Shown in pieces: positions 8,666-17,803 of a stretch of DNA of 64,000 nt. The number at the start of each line of letters is the position of its first letter. Within the stretch, counting starts at the first letter, position 1. The stretch is from Ochrobactrum sp. CM-21-5 (GTDB taxonomy: Bacteria > Pseudomonadota > Alphaproteobacteria > Rhizobiales > Rhizobiaceae), in the NCBI RefSeq assembly GCF_014253075.1, contig NZ_JACLZJ010000001.1, positions 248,001-312,000 on the forward strand, written 5' to 3'. The notes under the pieces are model-generated. The model worked only from the letters and a program-made list of their open reading frames with translations, had not been told where the DNA came from and made no database searches. Made by a program: the position numbers and the translations under genes.

Positions 8666-10125
8666 TGACGATCTGCGTCATTCTCGTAGGGCGCCTCTCG
8701 GATATCGACAATGGCGCAACCCCGCACAAGGTCATGACTACGCGCGATTATCTTGCACATCCGGCCCTTTTCAACGGCCAGCTGCACCCGCGCATTATCA
8801 ATCTGTCGCGTTCCTATGCCTATCAGAGCCGCGGCTATTATGCGTCGCTTTTGGCCGAGGCCCGTGGACACCGCATCATTCCATCGGTCGAAACGATGAT
8901 CGACCTGTCGGAGCGGCGGCTATATGAGAACGCCATTCCAGAACTTGAGGATATGCTGAACAAGGCACTTGGAAAACATCCGGAAAAAGCGCCTGAAACC
9001 GTTCATGTTCATTTTGGCCTCGCTGAAGCCCCGGAGTTCGAGCGCTTTGGAAGGCTCCTCTTCGACTGGTTTCGTGCGCCGTCGCTGGAAGTGAGCATCA
9101 AGCCTGGCGAATGGGCGCGTATCCAGAAGATCGGCTTCTCGAATATCGCGAAATTCTCCAGAATGCAGAAGGAGCGTTTCGAGGACGCGCTCGATCGTTA
9201 TACGCAGCGCGAATGGCGCGCGGCCAAGCCTAAAGTTCCAGCGCGGTATTCTTTTGCAACGCTCTGCGACCCCAGGGAAGTCATGCCGCCTTCGTCTGTG
9301 TCATCTCTGAAGCATTGGGCGCGTATCGCGGCGCGTCTGGGCGTCGAAGTCGAACCCATCGGCAAGAAGGATCTTCCGCGCCTCGCCAATTATGACGCGT
9401 TGTTCATTCGTGAAACCACATCGATTTCCAATCACACCTATCGCTTTGCCCGCCGTGCGCAGCAGGAAAACATGCCGGTCATTGATGATCCGATCTCGAT
9501 GATTCGCTGCACCAACAAGGTCTATTTGCACGAGCTGATGCAGGCCAGCGACGTGGCTGTGCCGCCCACTGTCATGATTGCAGGGCAAGAGGATCTGGAG
9601 CGCGCCGCGGACATGCTCGGCTTTCCACTGGTGATGAAAATCCCGGATTCCTCCTTTTCACGGGGCGTGAAAAAGGTGAAGGATTTTATCGAACTCAAGA
9701 CGCTCGCCACGCTCTGGCTGGAAGACAGCGACTTGTTACTGGCCCAGAAATACATGCCGACCAAGTTCGACTGGCGTGTCGGAGTACTGGACGGCAAGCC
9801 GCTCTTCATCTGCCAGTATATGATGGCTAAGAACCATTGGCAGATCGTCAAGCACGACACTGGCGGTAAACCGCTGGAAGGTGGGTTTCGGTCCTATGCG
9901 CTGGACGATGCACCGCCAATGGTTCTGGAAACCGGCCTGCGCGCTGCGCGCTGTATAGGAGATGGGCTTTACGGCGTCGATTTGAAGGAAACAGACGATG
10001 GCGTGGTGGTCATCGAAGTCAACGACAACCCGAATCTGGAACACGGCATCGAGGATGCCGCAGAGAAAGACGAAGTCTGGATCAAGCTCACCAAGTGGTT
10101 CACGGACCGTCTGGACCGTAAATAG
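8665..10125 (+). CDS. RimK-like ATP-grasp ligase with RLAN N-terminal domain
   Basis: A 486-residue protein. The first half matches the RimK-like ATP-grasp N-terminal (RLAN) region: it opens MTICVILVGRLSDIDNG and carries HPRIINLSRSYAYQSRGYYASLLAEARGH-type sequence. The second half is an ATP-grasp ligase with MKIPDSSFSRGVKK (phosphate loop), DWRVGVLDGKPLF and the magnesium-binding VVIEVNDNPNLEHG near the end. Homology to RimK suggests ATP-dependent addition of an amino acid or peptide by an amide bond. Its ATG overlaps the stop of the GNAT-C39 gene. The substrate and the reason it travels with a peptidase and an acetyltransferase are unknown. Confidence 0.88.
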   Translation: MTICVILVGRLSDIDNGATPHKVMTTRDYLAHPALFNGQLHPRIINLSRSYAYQSRGYYASLLAEARGHRIIPSVETMIDLSERRLYENAIPELEDMLNKALGKHPEKAPETVHVHFGLAEAPEFERFGRLLFDWFRAPSLEVSIKPGEWARIQKIGFSNIAKFSRMQKERFEDALDRYTQREWRAAKPKVPARYSFATLCDPREVMPPSSVSSLKHWARIAARLGVEVEPIGKKDLPRLANYDALFIRETTSISNHTYRFARRAQQENMPVIDDPISMIRCTNKVYLHELMQASDVAVPPTVMIAGQEDLERAADMLGFPLVMKIPDSSFSRGVKKVKDFIELKTLATLWLEDSDLLLAQKYMPTKFDWRVGVLDGKPLFICQYMMAKNHWQIVKHDTGGKPLEGGFRSYALDDAPPMVLETGLRAARCIGDGLYGVDLKETDDGVVVIEVNDNPNLEHGIEDAAEKDEVWIKLTKWFTDRLDRK

Positions 10126-10144
10126 CTTGGCCGCTGTCGGCAGA

Positions 10145-10501
10145 TTACAGTCGTGTAAAGCAGACCTTGGTGTGCCCGGCGCCGATAAAGCCGAGACGGC
10201 TCGCCGCGCCTTTGGAAAGATCCAGCACGCGCCCTTTGATGAACGGGCCGCGATCATTGATGCGCACGATCAGCGATTTGCCGTTCTTCTGATTGGTAAC
10301 CTTGACCTTGCTGCCAAGGGGCAGTGTGCGATGTGCTGCCGTCATGCCTGCCGGGTTCATACGTTCGCCCGACGCTGTTCGGGAAGTCAACGCGTACCAG
10401 GAGGCACCGCCGCATTGCTGTGCTGAAGCCTCGATTGCAGTAACAGCGAGAAGGCCAGTTGTTGCAACGGCGAGCATAGCCATACGGGTCTTGAAGTTCA
10501 T
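10145..10501 (-). CDS. RlpA-like double-psi beta-barrel protein, exported
   Basis: A 118-residue secreted protein: signal peptide with cleavage near IEASAQ, then a double-psi beta-barrel of the RlpA type. The family blocks [26 protein letters not shown] and [10 protein letters not shown] are present, the last containing the catalytic-type aspartate used by RlpA lytic transglycosylases on naked glycan strands. It lacks the C-terminal SPOR domain of full-length RlpA, so direct septal targeting is not evident. Convergent with the ATP-grasp gene, 19 bases apart. Confidence 0.88.
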   Translation of the reverse strand: MNFKTRMAMLAVATTGLLAVTAIEASAQQCGGASWYALTSRTASGERMNPAGMTAAHRTLPLGSKVKVTNQKNGKSLIVRINDRGPFIKGRVLDLSKGAASRLGFIGAGHTKVCFTRL

Positions 10502-11055
10502 GCCGGTTCCACTAGTTGTTCAAGGAGTGTCTTCACAGTTGTAGCTGAGAAAGACCAATGCGAACTGGAATCGAAATGTGGCGGTGACGTGTTTCGAATG
10601 AGAATATTGTGGGATAAATGAATCTATATCCGGATCGGAATATGATCCTATACTGAGAGTTGTTTGCTTTTACCACCAAGAATAACCAAGGAATATTAGT
10701 TTGTTTCCTGTGGTTTCATTTGCGATTCATTGGGTGTGCACGATCTTCTGACCGAAGCTGCTTGTTTCCTGAGTGGACAGCAAGAAAAGCGGCTTGCCGA
10801 TTGTACGTGGAGTGGGCGTTCGGGTACAGTTTTTATTTGTAGACGAAGTTTTCCTGACTGCCGCAAGAGTTGACGAATTGCGGCGCTTTAGCGGCGATCG
10901 TACAATCTGTGGCTGTTTTTCGGTCATCTCGAAATGAGAAGTCCCGTTATCCACAGGCTCGAATTGTCGTTCAATGACATTTCCTTGACCGTTCTTCAGG
11001 TGCGTGCATCCGGCTGTTTCCTGCTATAAGCAATCGGGTCAACCGACGGAAAGCC
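10502..11055. other. 554-base gene-free region with one DnaA box
   Basis: No convincing reading frame on either strand. The region is AT-richer than its flanks. The only recognisable element is a perfect DnaA box, TTATCCACA, at 10947-10955, about 100 bases upstream of the YbaN-like gene. A loose CCGCAA/TTGCGG stem lies at 10861-10883. An unannotated small RNA cannot be excluded by eye. Confidence 0.6.
10947..10955 (+). promoter_or_regulatory. Isolated perfect DnaA box
   Basis: TTATCCACA matches the DnaA consensus TTATNCACA exactly. It is single, and more than 50 kb from dnaA in the same window. It could be a titration or regulatory site, or chance. Confidence 0.4.
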
Positions 11056-11472
11056 ATGCAGGATCATCCTCAGAACGAAGAGACTGGCATAACCGCGCCC
11101 GCCATTTCAGCGGGCAGGCGGGCGCTATATCTTTGTCTGGGGTGCCTCATGCTGCTGCTCGGCATCATCGGCGCATTGCTGCCCGTCATGCCGACGACGA
11201 TCTTCATAATTCTCGCGGCATGGTTCTTCGCACGGTCATCGCCGAAGCTCGAGGCGCGTCTTCTTGCCGATCCCCGCTTTGGTCCTCTCATTGTCAAATG
11301 GCGGGAGCGCGGCGCCATTCCGCCCCGGGCCAAATTCTTTGCCTGCCTCGGGATGGCGGTGGGCTACGGCCTTTTCTGGTGGGGTGCGCAGCCTGGACCG
11401 TTATTGGCCGTTCTGGTTACGATCTTCATGCTTGGTTCGGCAGCTTATGTACTCTCGCGTCCGAGCGAATGA
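11056..11472 (+). CDS. YbaN family (DUF454) inner-membrane protein
   Basis: A 138-residue protein of the DUF454/YbaN family. It has a hydrophobic hairpin at about residues 24-60 containing the family block GALLPVMPTTIFIILAAWFF, a central ARSSPKLEARLLADPRFGP segment on the cytosolic side, and a C-terminal hydrophobic pair from about residue 98. It is therefore a small inner-membrane protein. Function is unknown for the whole family. It precedes an aminotransferase by 78 bases in the same direction; no functional link is apparent. Confidence 0.88.
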   Translation: MQDHPQNEETGITAPAISAGRRALYLCLGCLMLLLGIIGALLPVMPTTIFIILAAWFFARSSPKLEARLLADPRFGPLIVKWRERGAIPPRAKFFACLGMAVGYGLFWWGAQPGPLLAVLVTIFMLGSAAYVLSRPSE

Positions 11473-11550
11473 GGTTGCGATAACAATCCTGTTTTCGTGC
11501 GGTAGATTTCGGGGATATACAGGTCGAAATCAATGAAGTGAGAGCCGCCG

Positions 11551-12726
11551 ATGTCTTTGCCTGCCGTTAATCCGCTGATTGACCAACTGTCCGCTCCTCC
11601 CATTCCTGCGGTGCAGGCCTGGGCGCGCGACTATGACGGCAGCCATGGTCCGCTGATCGATCTTTCACAAGCCGTTCCCGGCTATCCGCCGCATCCCGAC
11701 ATGCTGCGTTTTCTGGGCGAGGCGGCGGGATCCGTCGCTTGTGCCGGATACGGTCCGATTGAGGGCGAGAGGATGTTACGCGATGCCTATGCCCGGCATA
11801 TCGGTCTGCTTTACAATGCTGCCGTGGCGGCAGAAAACATTCATATCACGTCTGGCTGTAATCAGGCTTTCATCGCCGCCATCATGTGCGTGGCTGGCAG
11901 CGGCGATACCGTGCTGACAACCGATCCGTTTTATTTCAACCACCGTGCGTCGCTGGAGATGCTGGGCATTCATGCGGATACCATTGCGTGCCGTGCCGAA
12001 AACGGCTTTGTTCCGCGTGTTGAAGACGTGCGTGCCGCACTGCGCCCCGGCGTGAAAGCCATTGCACTCGTCTCGCCCAACAATCCGACCGGTGCGGTCT
12101 ATCCGCCGCAATTGCTGGAGCAAATCTATGCGCTGTGCCGCGACAACGGCATCTGGCTCATACTGGACGAGACCTATCGCGATTTTCTGGGAGACCTGGC
12201 TCAGGCGCCGCACCGGCTTTTCAGCGAGGCCGACTGGCCGGCGCATCTGATCCAGCTTTATAGCTTTTCCAAGTCGTTCTGCATTCCCGGCCACAGGTTG
12301 GGGGCGATAACGGCAGGTGCAAAAATGGTCGCCAATATTGCCAAGGTCATGGACAATCTCCAGATCTGTGCTGCGCGTGCACCGCAGATCGCTGTAGCCC
12401 GCGCTCTCGAATCGCTGGAAGCATGGCGCAATGATAACCGCCGGGAAATCGCATATCGCGCAGCGGCCCTGCATGCGGCCATGGCAAAAATCGCTGGCTG
12501 GCGGATCGAAGCCGTCGGGGCCTATTTCGCTTTCGTGCGTCATCCCCTTCCGGGCGTGTCGTCGCTGAAGATTGCAGAGCGGTTAGCCAAGTCTCTGGGA
12601 ATAGTCACATTGCCGGGCAGTTTCTTTGGTGAGGGACAGGAAGCATTCTTGCGCTTCGCCTTCGCCAATGCGGACAAGGCAGGCATCGAGGCAATGGGTG
12701 CGCGTTTGCCGCATTTTAAACTTTGA
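11551..12726 (+). CDS. Fold-type I PLP-dependent aminotransferase
   Basis: A 391-residue class I/II aminotransferase. The pyridoxal phosphate lysine is K241 in YSFSKSFCIPGHRLG; D206 in LILDETYRDF would pair with the cofactor nitrogen, and the SPNNPTG loop (N178) and R249 complete the usual cofactor set. The amino donor and acceptor cannot be read from sequence; relatives act on aromatic, branched or aspartate-like substrates. No biosynthetic partners are adjacent, and the next gene is the phosphate-regulated pstS behind its own promoter. Confidence 0.88.
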   Translation: MSLPAVNPLIDQLSAPPIPAVQAWARDYDGSHGPLIDLSQAVPGYPPHPDMLRFLGEAAGSVACAGYGPIEGERMLRDAYARHIGLLYNAAVAAENIHITSGCNQAFIAAIMCVAGSGDTVLTTDPFYFNHRASLEMLGIHADTIACRAENGFVPRVEDVRAALRPGVKAIALVSPNNPTGAVYPPQLLEQIYALCRDNGIWLILDETYRDFLGDLAQAPHRLFSEADWPAHLIQLYSFSKSFCIPGHRLGAITAGAKMVANIAKVMDNLQICAARAPQIAVARALESLEAWRNDNRREIAYRAAALHAAMAKIAGWRIEAVGAYFAFVRHPLPGVSSLKIAERLAKSLGIVTLPGSFFGEGQEAFLRFAFANADKAGIEAMGARLPHFKL

Positions 12727-12793
12727 AATCATTTGCCGGTTCAAGAGTTCGTAACCTCCCGCAGAATAGGTGGCAAACGCTATTGATACAAAC

Positions 12794-12811
12794 CTGTAAC
12801 AATACTGTCAT
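12794..12811 (+). promoter_or_regulatory. PHO box upstream of pstS
   Basis: CTGTAAC (12794-12800), four bases, then CTGTCAT (12805-12811): the two seven-base direct repeats with 4-base spacing of a PhoB site. A TATACA that could serve as the -10 element lies ten bases downstream (12822-12827). This fits autoregulated, phosphate-starvation-induced expression of the pst-phoUB operon, whose last gene encodes PhoB. Confidence 0.8.
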
Positions 12812-12888
12812 ATGAATGTAATATACAGCGCGTAGAGGGCTACTGACGCCTAATCGTCATATGTCTTTTACAACAGGAGCCGCAGCTC

Positions 12889-13935
12889 ATGAACAAGATG
12901 ATTTCCTCGACCGCAGCGCTCGCCATCGCTGCCGTTTTGTCGGTTTCCGCCGCCCATGCGCGCGATCAGATTCAGGTTGCCGGTTCTTCGACCGTTCTGC
13001 CTTACGCCAAGATTGTTGCTGAAACTTTCGGTGAAACCTACCCGAATTTCAAGACGCCGGTTGTGGAATCGGGCGGTTCGGGCGCAGGCATCAAGGAATT
13101 CTGCAAGGGCGTCGGCGAAAACACCATCGATGTCGCCAATGCTTCGCGCGCCATGAAGGACTCGGAACTGAAGTCCTGCATCGACGCTGGCGTCAAGGAC
13201 GTACAGGAAGTGCGTTTCGGTTATGATGGCATTGTCTTTGCGACCGATGCCAAGGGTCCGGATTGGAAGCTGAAGCCGGAAGACGTCTATAAGGCCCTCG
13301 CCGCCAAGCTCGTCGTCGAGGGCAAGCTGGTCGATAACCCGAACACCAAGTGGAACCAGGTCAACCCGGACCTGCCGGATTGGGACATTGCCGCCTATAT
13401 CCCTGGTGAAAAGCACGGCACGCGCGAAGTGTTTGAAGAAAAGGTTCTTGCAGACGGCTGCAAGGAATCGGGCGCTCTCGATGAAATCAAGAAGGCTGGT
13501 CTGGACGACAAGGCTGCCGCATCCGCCTGTATCGCCGTGCGCAAGGACGGCAAGGCTGTCGATATCGACGGTGATTACAGCGAAACTCTGGCGCGCATCG
13601 ACTCAAACAAGACCGGCGTTGGTATTTTCGGCCTCTATTTCTTCGAAAACAATGCCGACAAACTGAAAGTTGCAACCGTCAACGACATTACCCCATCGGC
13701 TGAAACCGTTGCTTCGGGTGAATATCCAGTGTCGCGTCCGCTATTCTTCTACGTGAAGAAGGCTCACCTCGGTGTCATTCCGGGCCTGAAGGAATATGTG
13801 GATTTCTTCCTGTCCGAACAGATGGTCGGCCCTGATGGTCCGCTTGCCGAATATGGCCTCGTTCCGGCACCGGATGCAGAACGTGAAGCCCAGCGCGCAG
13901 CCTTCGCGGAAGGCAAGACGCTGGCTGCCAAGTAA
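12889..13935 (+). CDS. pstS: Phosphate ABC transporter substrate-binding protein
   Basis: Periplasmic phosphate-binding protein of the high-affinity Pst transporter. A signal peptide ends near AHARD (about residue 24); the mature protein starts with QVAGSSTVLPYA, whose serine and threonine line the phosphate pocket, followed by VVESGGSGAGIKEFC and DVANASRAMKDSE. Length is 348 residues. CAGGAG precedes the ATG. It leads an operon under a PHO box; a GC-rich hairpin after it suggests it is made in excess over the membrane components. Confidence 0.95.
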   Translation: MNKMISSTAALAIAAVLSVSAAHARDQIQVAGSSTVLPYAKIVAETFGETYPNFKTPVVESGGSGAGIKEFCKGVGENTIDVANASRAMKDSELKSCIDAGVKDVQEVRFGYDGIVFATDAKGPDWKLKPEDVYKALAAKLVVEGKLVDNPNTKWNQVNPDLPDWDIAAYIPGEKHGTREVFEEKVLADGCKESGALDEIKKAGLDDKAAASACIAVRKDGKAVDIDGDYSETLARIDSNKTGVGIFGLYFFENNADKLKVATVNDITPSAETVASGEYPVSRPLFFYVKKAHLGVIPGLKEYVDFFLSEQMVGPDGPLAEYGLVPAPDAEREAQRAAFAEGKTLAAK

Positions 13936-13951
13936 GTTTCGATCTGTGGAT

Positions 13952-13974
13952 CGCGGGGAGAGGCTCTCCCCGCG
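13952..13974 (+). terminator. Attenuator-like hairpin between pstS and pstC
   Basis: CGCGGGGAGA (13952-13961) pairs perfectly with TCTCCCCGCG (13965-13974) around a GGC loop, followed by a T/C-rich stretch. Position directly behind a binding-protein gene and before the permease gene is typical of a partial terminator or an RNA-stabilising 3' structure that sets unequal transporter stoichiometry. Confidence 0.6.
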
Positions 13975-14087
13975 GTCTTCTCCTTTCGCGCTCGCAGGAT
14001 AAGACGGGCGCAATCGCGCGGAAATGACCGGACGCAATTGATTGGGTTCAGGGTCGGGCCGCATTTCAGGGCAACCGGGGAAATTGA

Positions 14088-15581
14088 ATGTCCTTCTTTC
14101 TGGTTCTCGTCAGTATCGTTGCAGTCGGGCTGATAGGATTCTTCATTGGCCGTCAGCGCGCCATTGCGCTGGACAAGGCGCAGCCCGCCGCTGGCCGGGC
14201 GGCTTCTGCTGAGAAAATGCATTCCCGCCCGCATTATCATGGCTGGTGGGTTTTCCTCGTTTCGGCCCTTCCGGCCCTTCTGTTTCTGGCGGTCTGGGCT
14301 GTCGGCTCTTCCGTTTATCTCGACCACAGCGCAACCGCACAATTGCCGGATGCGATCGAGGACGGTTCCTATTCGAACCGCAGCCTTCAGCTTGGCATGG
14401 TGCACGGTCTCGCCAGGGGGCTCGACCGTCTGACGCCGGCAGAGCTGGAAAGTTTCCCTCCGACCTATGCGGATGCGCGGCAGGTTCTGGGAACCAAGGG
14501 CGTGGCGCTCGCCACCGAGGGCCAGGATTACATGGTCCCGATTGCACTTTACCTGAAAAAGGCGACAGCGCTGACGCACACTATCGGCGCCGCAGTGGCG
14601 CTGGTCATCGCCGTGGCGGGACTGGTGTTCGGCCTGTCCACGATCAGCCGTCGCAGGCGCGCCCGCAACAATGTCGAGCGCATCGTGCTGTGGGGGCTGA
14701 TCGCTGCATCGGGCATCGCCATCCTCACGACAATCGGCATCATTTTCTCGATGCTGTTCCAGACCATCAGTTTTTTCCAATCGGTCTCGCCGATGGATTT
14801 TTTCTTCGGCACGGTCTGGGATCCGCGTTTCGCTGCCGCCGGTTCGAGCGGCGAGACGGGGCAGTTCGGACTCATTCCCCTTCTGGCCGGCACGCTTTAT
14901 ATCGCTCTCGTCGCCATGCTTTTTGCGGTGCCCGTGGGCCTCTTCTCTGCAATCTATATGGCCGAATACGCCTCGCCGCGCGTGCGTACCGTGGTCAAGC
15001 CGGTTCTGGAACTTCTGGCTGGCATTCCGACAATCGTTTACGGCTTCTTCGCACTGGTGACGGTCGGTCCGTTTCTGCGTGATATTTCAGCGGCGATTGC
15101 GGGCGGTCAGGGGTTCATCATGGCGCAGAGCGTTCTGACCGCCGGCCTTGTCATGGGCGTGATGCTGATCCCCTTCGTGTCCTCGCTCTCCGATGATATC
15201 ATTACGGCCGTGCCGCGCTCTTTGCGCGACGGCTCGCTGGGACTGGGCGCGACGCGTTCGGAAACCATCAAGCGCGTGGTGCTTCCTGCAGCATTGCCGG
15301 GCATCGTCGGCGCCCTTTTGATGACCGCGTCGCGCGCTATTGGCGAAACGATGATCGTGGTACTTGCTGCCGGTGTCGCGGCGCGCCTGACCATCAATCC
15401 GTTCGAGGCGATGACCACCATCACGGTCAAGATCGTCAATCAGCTGACGGGCGACCTTGAGTTCAACTCACCGCAGACGCTGGTTGCATTCGCCCTGGGC
15501 ATCACCCTTTTCGTTCTGACGCTGATCATGAATATCTTCGCGCTTTACATCGTGCGCAAGTACCGGGAGCAGTACGAATAA
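14088..15581 (+). CDS. pstC: Phosphate ABC transporter permease PstC, long form
   Basis: Inner-membrane permease of the Pst transporter, 497 residues, clearly longer than the roughly 320 residues of the enterobacterial protein. The extra N-terminal ~190 residues carry membrane segments at about 1-20, 60-80 and 165-190 with a soluble stretch between. The C-terminal part is the classical six-helix permease with the ATPase-contact block DGSLGLGATRSETIKRVVLP. Long forms are usual in alphaproteobacteria in my recollection. The stop overlaps the pstA start by one base (TAATG), so the two are translationally coupled. Confidence 0.93.
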   Translation: MSFFLVLVSIVAVGLIGFFIGRQRAIALDKAQPAAGRAASAEKMHSRPHYHGWWVFLVSALPALLFLAVWAVGSSVYLDHSATAQLPDAIEDGSYSNRSLQLGMVHGLARGLDRLTPAELESFPPTYADARQVLGTKGVALATEGQDYMVPIALYLKKATALTHTIGAAVALVIAVAGLVFGLSTISRRRRARNNVERIVLWGLIAASGIAILTTIGIIFSMLFQTISFFQSVSPMDFFFGTVWDPRFAAAGSSGETGQFGLIPLLAGTLYIALVAMLFAVPVGLFSAIYMAEYASPRVRTVVKPVLELLAGIPTIVYGFFALVTVGPFLRDISAAIAGGQGFIMAQSVLTAGLVMGVMLIPFVSSLSDDIITAVPRSLRDGSLGLGATRSETIKRVVLPAALPGIVGALLMTASRAIGETMIVVLAAGVAARLTINPFEAMTTITVKIVNQLTGDLEFNSPQTLVAFALGITLFVLTLIMNIFALYIVRKYREQYE

Positions 15582-16897
15582 TGACCGATATGTCCTTTAA
15601 CACCGCTGGTGCGACCGCCGGTGTCAAGCGCCGCGATATCGGATTGAAACGCCGTTATGCCGCCGAACGCCGCTTCCGCCTTTATGGTATTGCCGCCATT
15701 GCCGTAGGCGTGTTCTTCCTCTGCGCGCTTTTGTTTTCGGTTTTCTCCAAAGGCTATACGGCCTTCTGGCAGACGACGCTCGATCTACCGGTCCTGCTCG
15801 ACGCGCAGGTGATCGATCCGGGCAACAAGCGGGCAACCGATCCCAACGTACTGATCGCGGCCAATTATCCGCTGCTGGTGCGCAATGCACTGGCCGAAAA
15901 GCTGGGTGTCAGCAAGACCGATCGTCCGGCCATGCGGGATATCGGACGCTTTTACTCCGATGGCGTGCGGCTACAATTGCGCCGCATGGTAATGGAGAAC
16001 CCGGTGCTGATCGGCACGACGCAGACCATCCCGGTTCTGGTGGGGGCTGACATCGATTCCGCCTTTAAAGGTCAGATCGACCTCAGCGTACCGGAAACCA
16101 GCCGCAAGGTGTCCGATCGTCAGGTGGGCTGGATGCAGACGCTTTCGGAAGAAGGTGTCATGCGCCAAGCCTTCAATACCGGACTTTTCACTTTCGGGGC
16201 ATCCAGCAGGCCGGAAACCTCGGGCCTTGGCGTGGCGCTCGTTGGTTCATTCTATATGATGCTGATCGTTCTGGTGCTTTCGCTGCCCATCGGCGTTGCG
16301 GCCTCGATCTATCTGGAGGAGTTCGCCAAGAAGAACCGCTTCACCGATATGATTGAGGTAAACATCAACAATCTGGCCGCTGTTCCATCGATTGTGTTCG
16401 GTTTGCTCGGTCTGGCGGTCTTCGTCAACTTCTTCAACCTGCCGCGCTCGGCCTCGCTGGTTGGCGGTCTCGTGCTGACGCTGATGACGCTTCCGACCAT
16501 CATCATCGCGACACGCGCGGCCCTTCGCGCCGTGCCGCCATCGATCCGCGCCGCGGCTTTGGGATTGGGCGCATCGAAGACCCAGATGGTTTTCCATCAC
16601 GTTCTGCCGCTTGCCGCTCCTGGTATCCTGACCGGCACAATCATCGGGCTGGCGCACGCGCTCGGCGAAACCGCGCCGCTTCTTCTGATCGGTATGGTGG
16701 CTTTCGTGGCGGATGTGCCCACGACGCCGATGGACCCAGCCACCGCCCTGCCTGTGCAGATCTACATGTGGGCCAATGAAGCCGAACGCGCCTTTGTGGA
16801 ACGCACGTCCGGCGCTATCATCGTCCTGCTTCTGTTCCTGGCCGCGATGAACATTGCAGCAATTATTTTGCGCCGCCGCTTCGAGCGTCGCTGGTAA
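15581..16897 (+). CDS. pstA: Phosphate ABC transporter permease PstA, long form
   Basis: Second permease of the Pst transporter, 438 residues against about 300 in enterobacteria. After the first membrane helix (about 35-60) there is a periplasmic insertion of roughly 150 residues before the permease core starting near [18 protein letters not shown]. The core holds the EAA-like coupling loop [20 protein letters not shown] and the motif [16 protein letters not shown]. Start codon shared with the pstC stop. It would pair with PstC in the membrane and contact PstB. Confidence 0.93.
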   Translation: MTDMSFNTAGATAGVKRRDIGLKRRYAAERRFRLYGIAAIAVGVFFLCALLFSVFSKGYTAFWQTTLDLPVLLDAQVIDPGNKRATDPNVLIAANYPLLVRNALAEKLGVSKTDRPAMRDIGRFYSDGVRLQLRRMVMENPVLIGTTQTIPVLVGADIDSAFKGQIDLSVPETSRKVSDRQVGWMQTLSEEGVMRQAFNTGLFTFGASSRPETSGLGVALVGSFYMMLIVLVLSLPIGVAASIYLEEFAKKNRFTDMIEVNINNLAAVPSIVFGLLGLAVFVNFFNLPRSASLVGGLVLTLMTLPTIIIATRAALRAVPPSIRAAALGLGASKTQMVFHHVLPLAAPGILTGTIIGLAHALGETAPLLLIGMVAFVADVPTTPMDPATALPVQIYMWANEAERAFVERTSGAIIVLLLFLAAMNIAAIILRRRFERRW

Positions 16898-16913
16898 ACG
16901 GGAGTCGAAAACA

Positions 16914-17735
16914 ATGAATCTGATGACAGAACGCACTCTCGAGAAAGCCGTAGGAGAAAAGATGAACGCCAACGCCAATTCCATAAAGATGCGCGGCGAC
17001 AAGGTCTGCGTGTTTTATGGTGAGAAGCAGGCCCTGTTCGACGTCGATCTCGAGATTCGGGAAAAGATGGTCACGGCGCTTATCGGCCCGTCGGGTTGCG
17101 GCAAGTCAACCTTTTTGCGTTCGCTCAATCGGATGAACGATACGATTGAAAGCTGCCGCGTCGCTGGCAAGATCACGCTCGACAACGAGGATATCTACGA
17201 TCCCAAGATCGACGTCGTGGAATTGCGTGCCCGCGTGGGCATGGTGTTCCAGAAGCCGAATCCGTTCCCCAAGACGATCTATGAGAACGTTGCCTACGGC
17301 CCGCGCATTCATGGTCTGGCCCGCACCCGCGCCGAGCTTGAGGAAATCGTCGTGACGAGCCTGCAGAAGGCAAGCCTTTTCGAAGAGGTCAAGGATCGTC
17401 TGCACGATGCCGGTACGGGCCTTTCAGGCGGTCAGCAGCAGCGCCTGTGCATCGCCCGCGCCATCGCCGTCAGCCCGGAAGTAATCCTGATGGACGAGCC
17501 GTGCTCGGCGCTTGATCCGATCGCGACGGCGAAGGTAGAGGAGCTGATCGACGAGCTGCGCCAGAATTACACCATCGTCATCGTCACCCACTCCATGCAG
17601 CAGGCGGCGCGCGTTTCGCAGCGCACGGCCATGTTCCATCTCGGCAATCTGGTGGAAGTGGGCGACACGGAAACCATGTTCACGGCGCCGACCGAAAAGC
17701 GCACACAGGACTACATCACCGGACGTTTCGGCTGA
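16914..17735 (+). CDS. pstB: Phosphate ABC transporter ATP-binding protein
   Basis: Cytosolic ATPase of the Pst system, 273 residues from the ATG at 16914, which has CGGGAG upstream and lies just after the pstA stop. Walker A is GPSGCGKS (residues 58-65), the Q-loop is [20 protein letters not shown], the signature is LSGGQQQR and Walker B is [13 protein letters not shown], followed by the H-loop THSMQQ. All catalytic residues are present. Together with PhoU it also conveys phosphate status to the PhoR/PhoB pathway in well-studied bacteria. Confidence 0.96.
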   Translation: MNLMTERTLEKAVGEKMNANANSIKMRGDKVCVFYGEKQALFDVDLEIREKMVTALIGPSGCGKSTFLRSLNRMNDTIESCRVAGKITLDNEDIYDPKIDVVELRARVGMVFQKPNPFPKTIYENVAYGPRIHGLARTRAELEEIVVTSLQKASLFEEVKDRLHDAGTGLSGGQQQRLCIARAIAVSPEVILMDEPCSALDPIATAKVEELIDELRQNYTIVIVTHSMQQAARVSQRTAMFHLGNLVEVGDTETMFTAPTEKRTQDYITGRFG

Positions 17736-17803
17736 AAATCCGGAACTGCGCCTGACTAGATGAACAGCGCGGCTTCCCCGCAATTTATATTACGAGGTCT
17801 ACC

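Noticed and set aside
10660-10842. 60-codon frame in the 10.5-11.0 kb gap
   Set aside because: Cysteine/tryptophan-rich composition unlike a real protein and no start signal.
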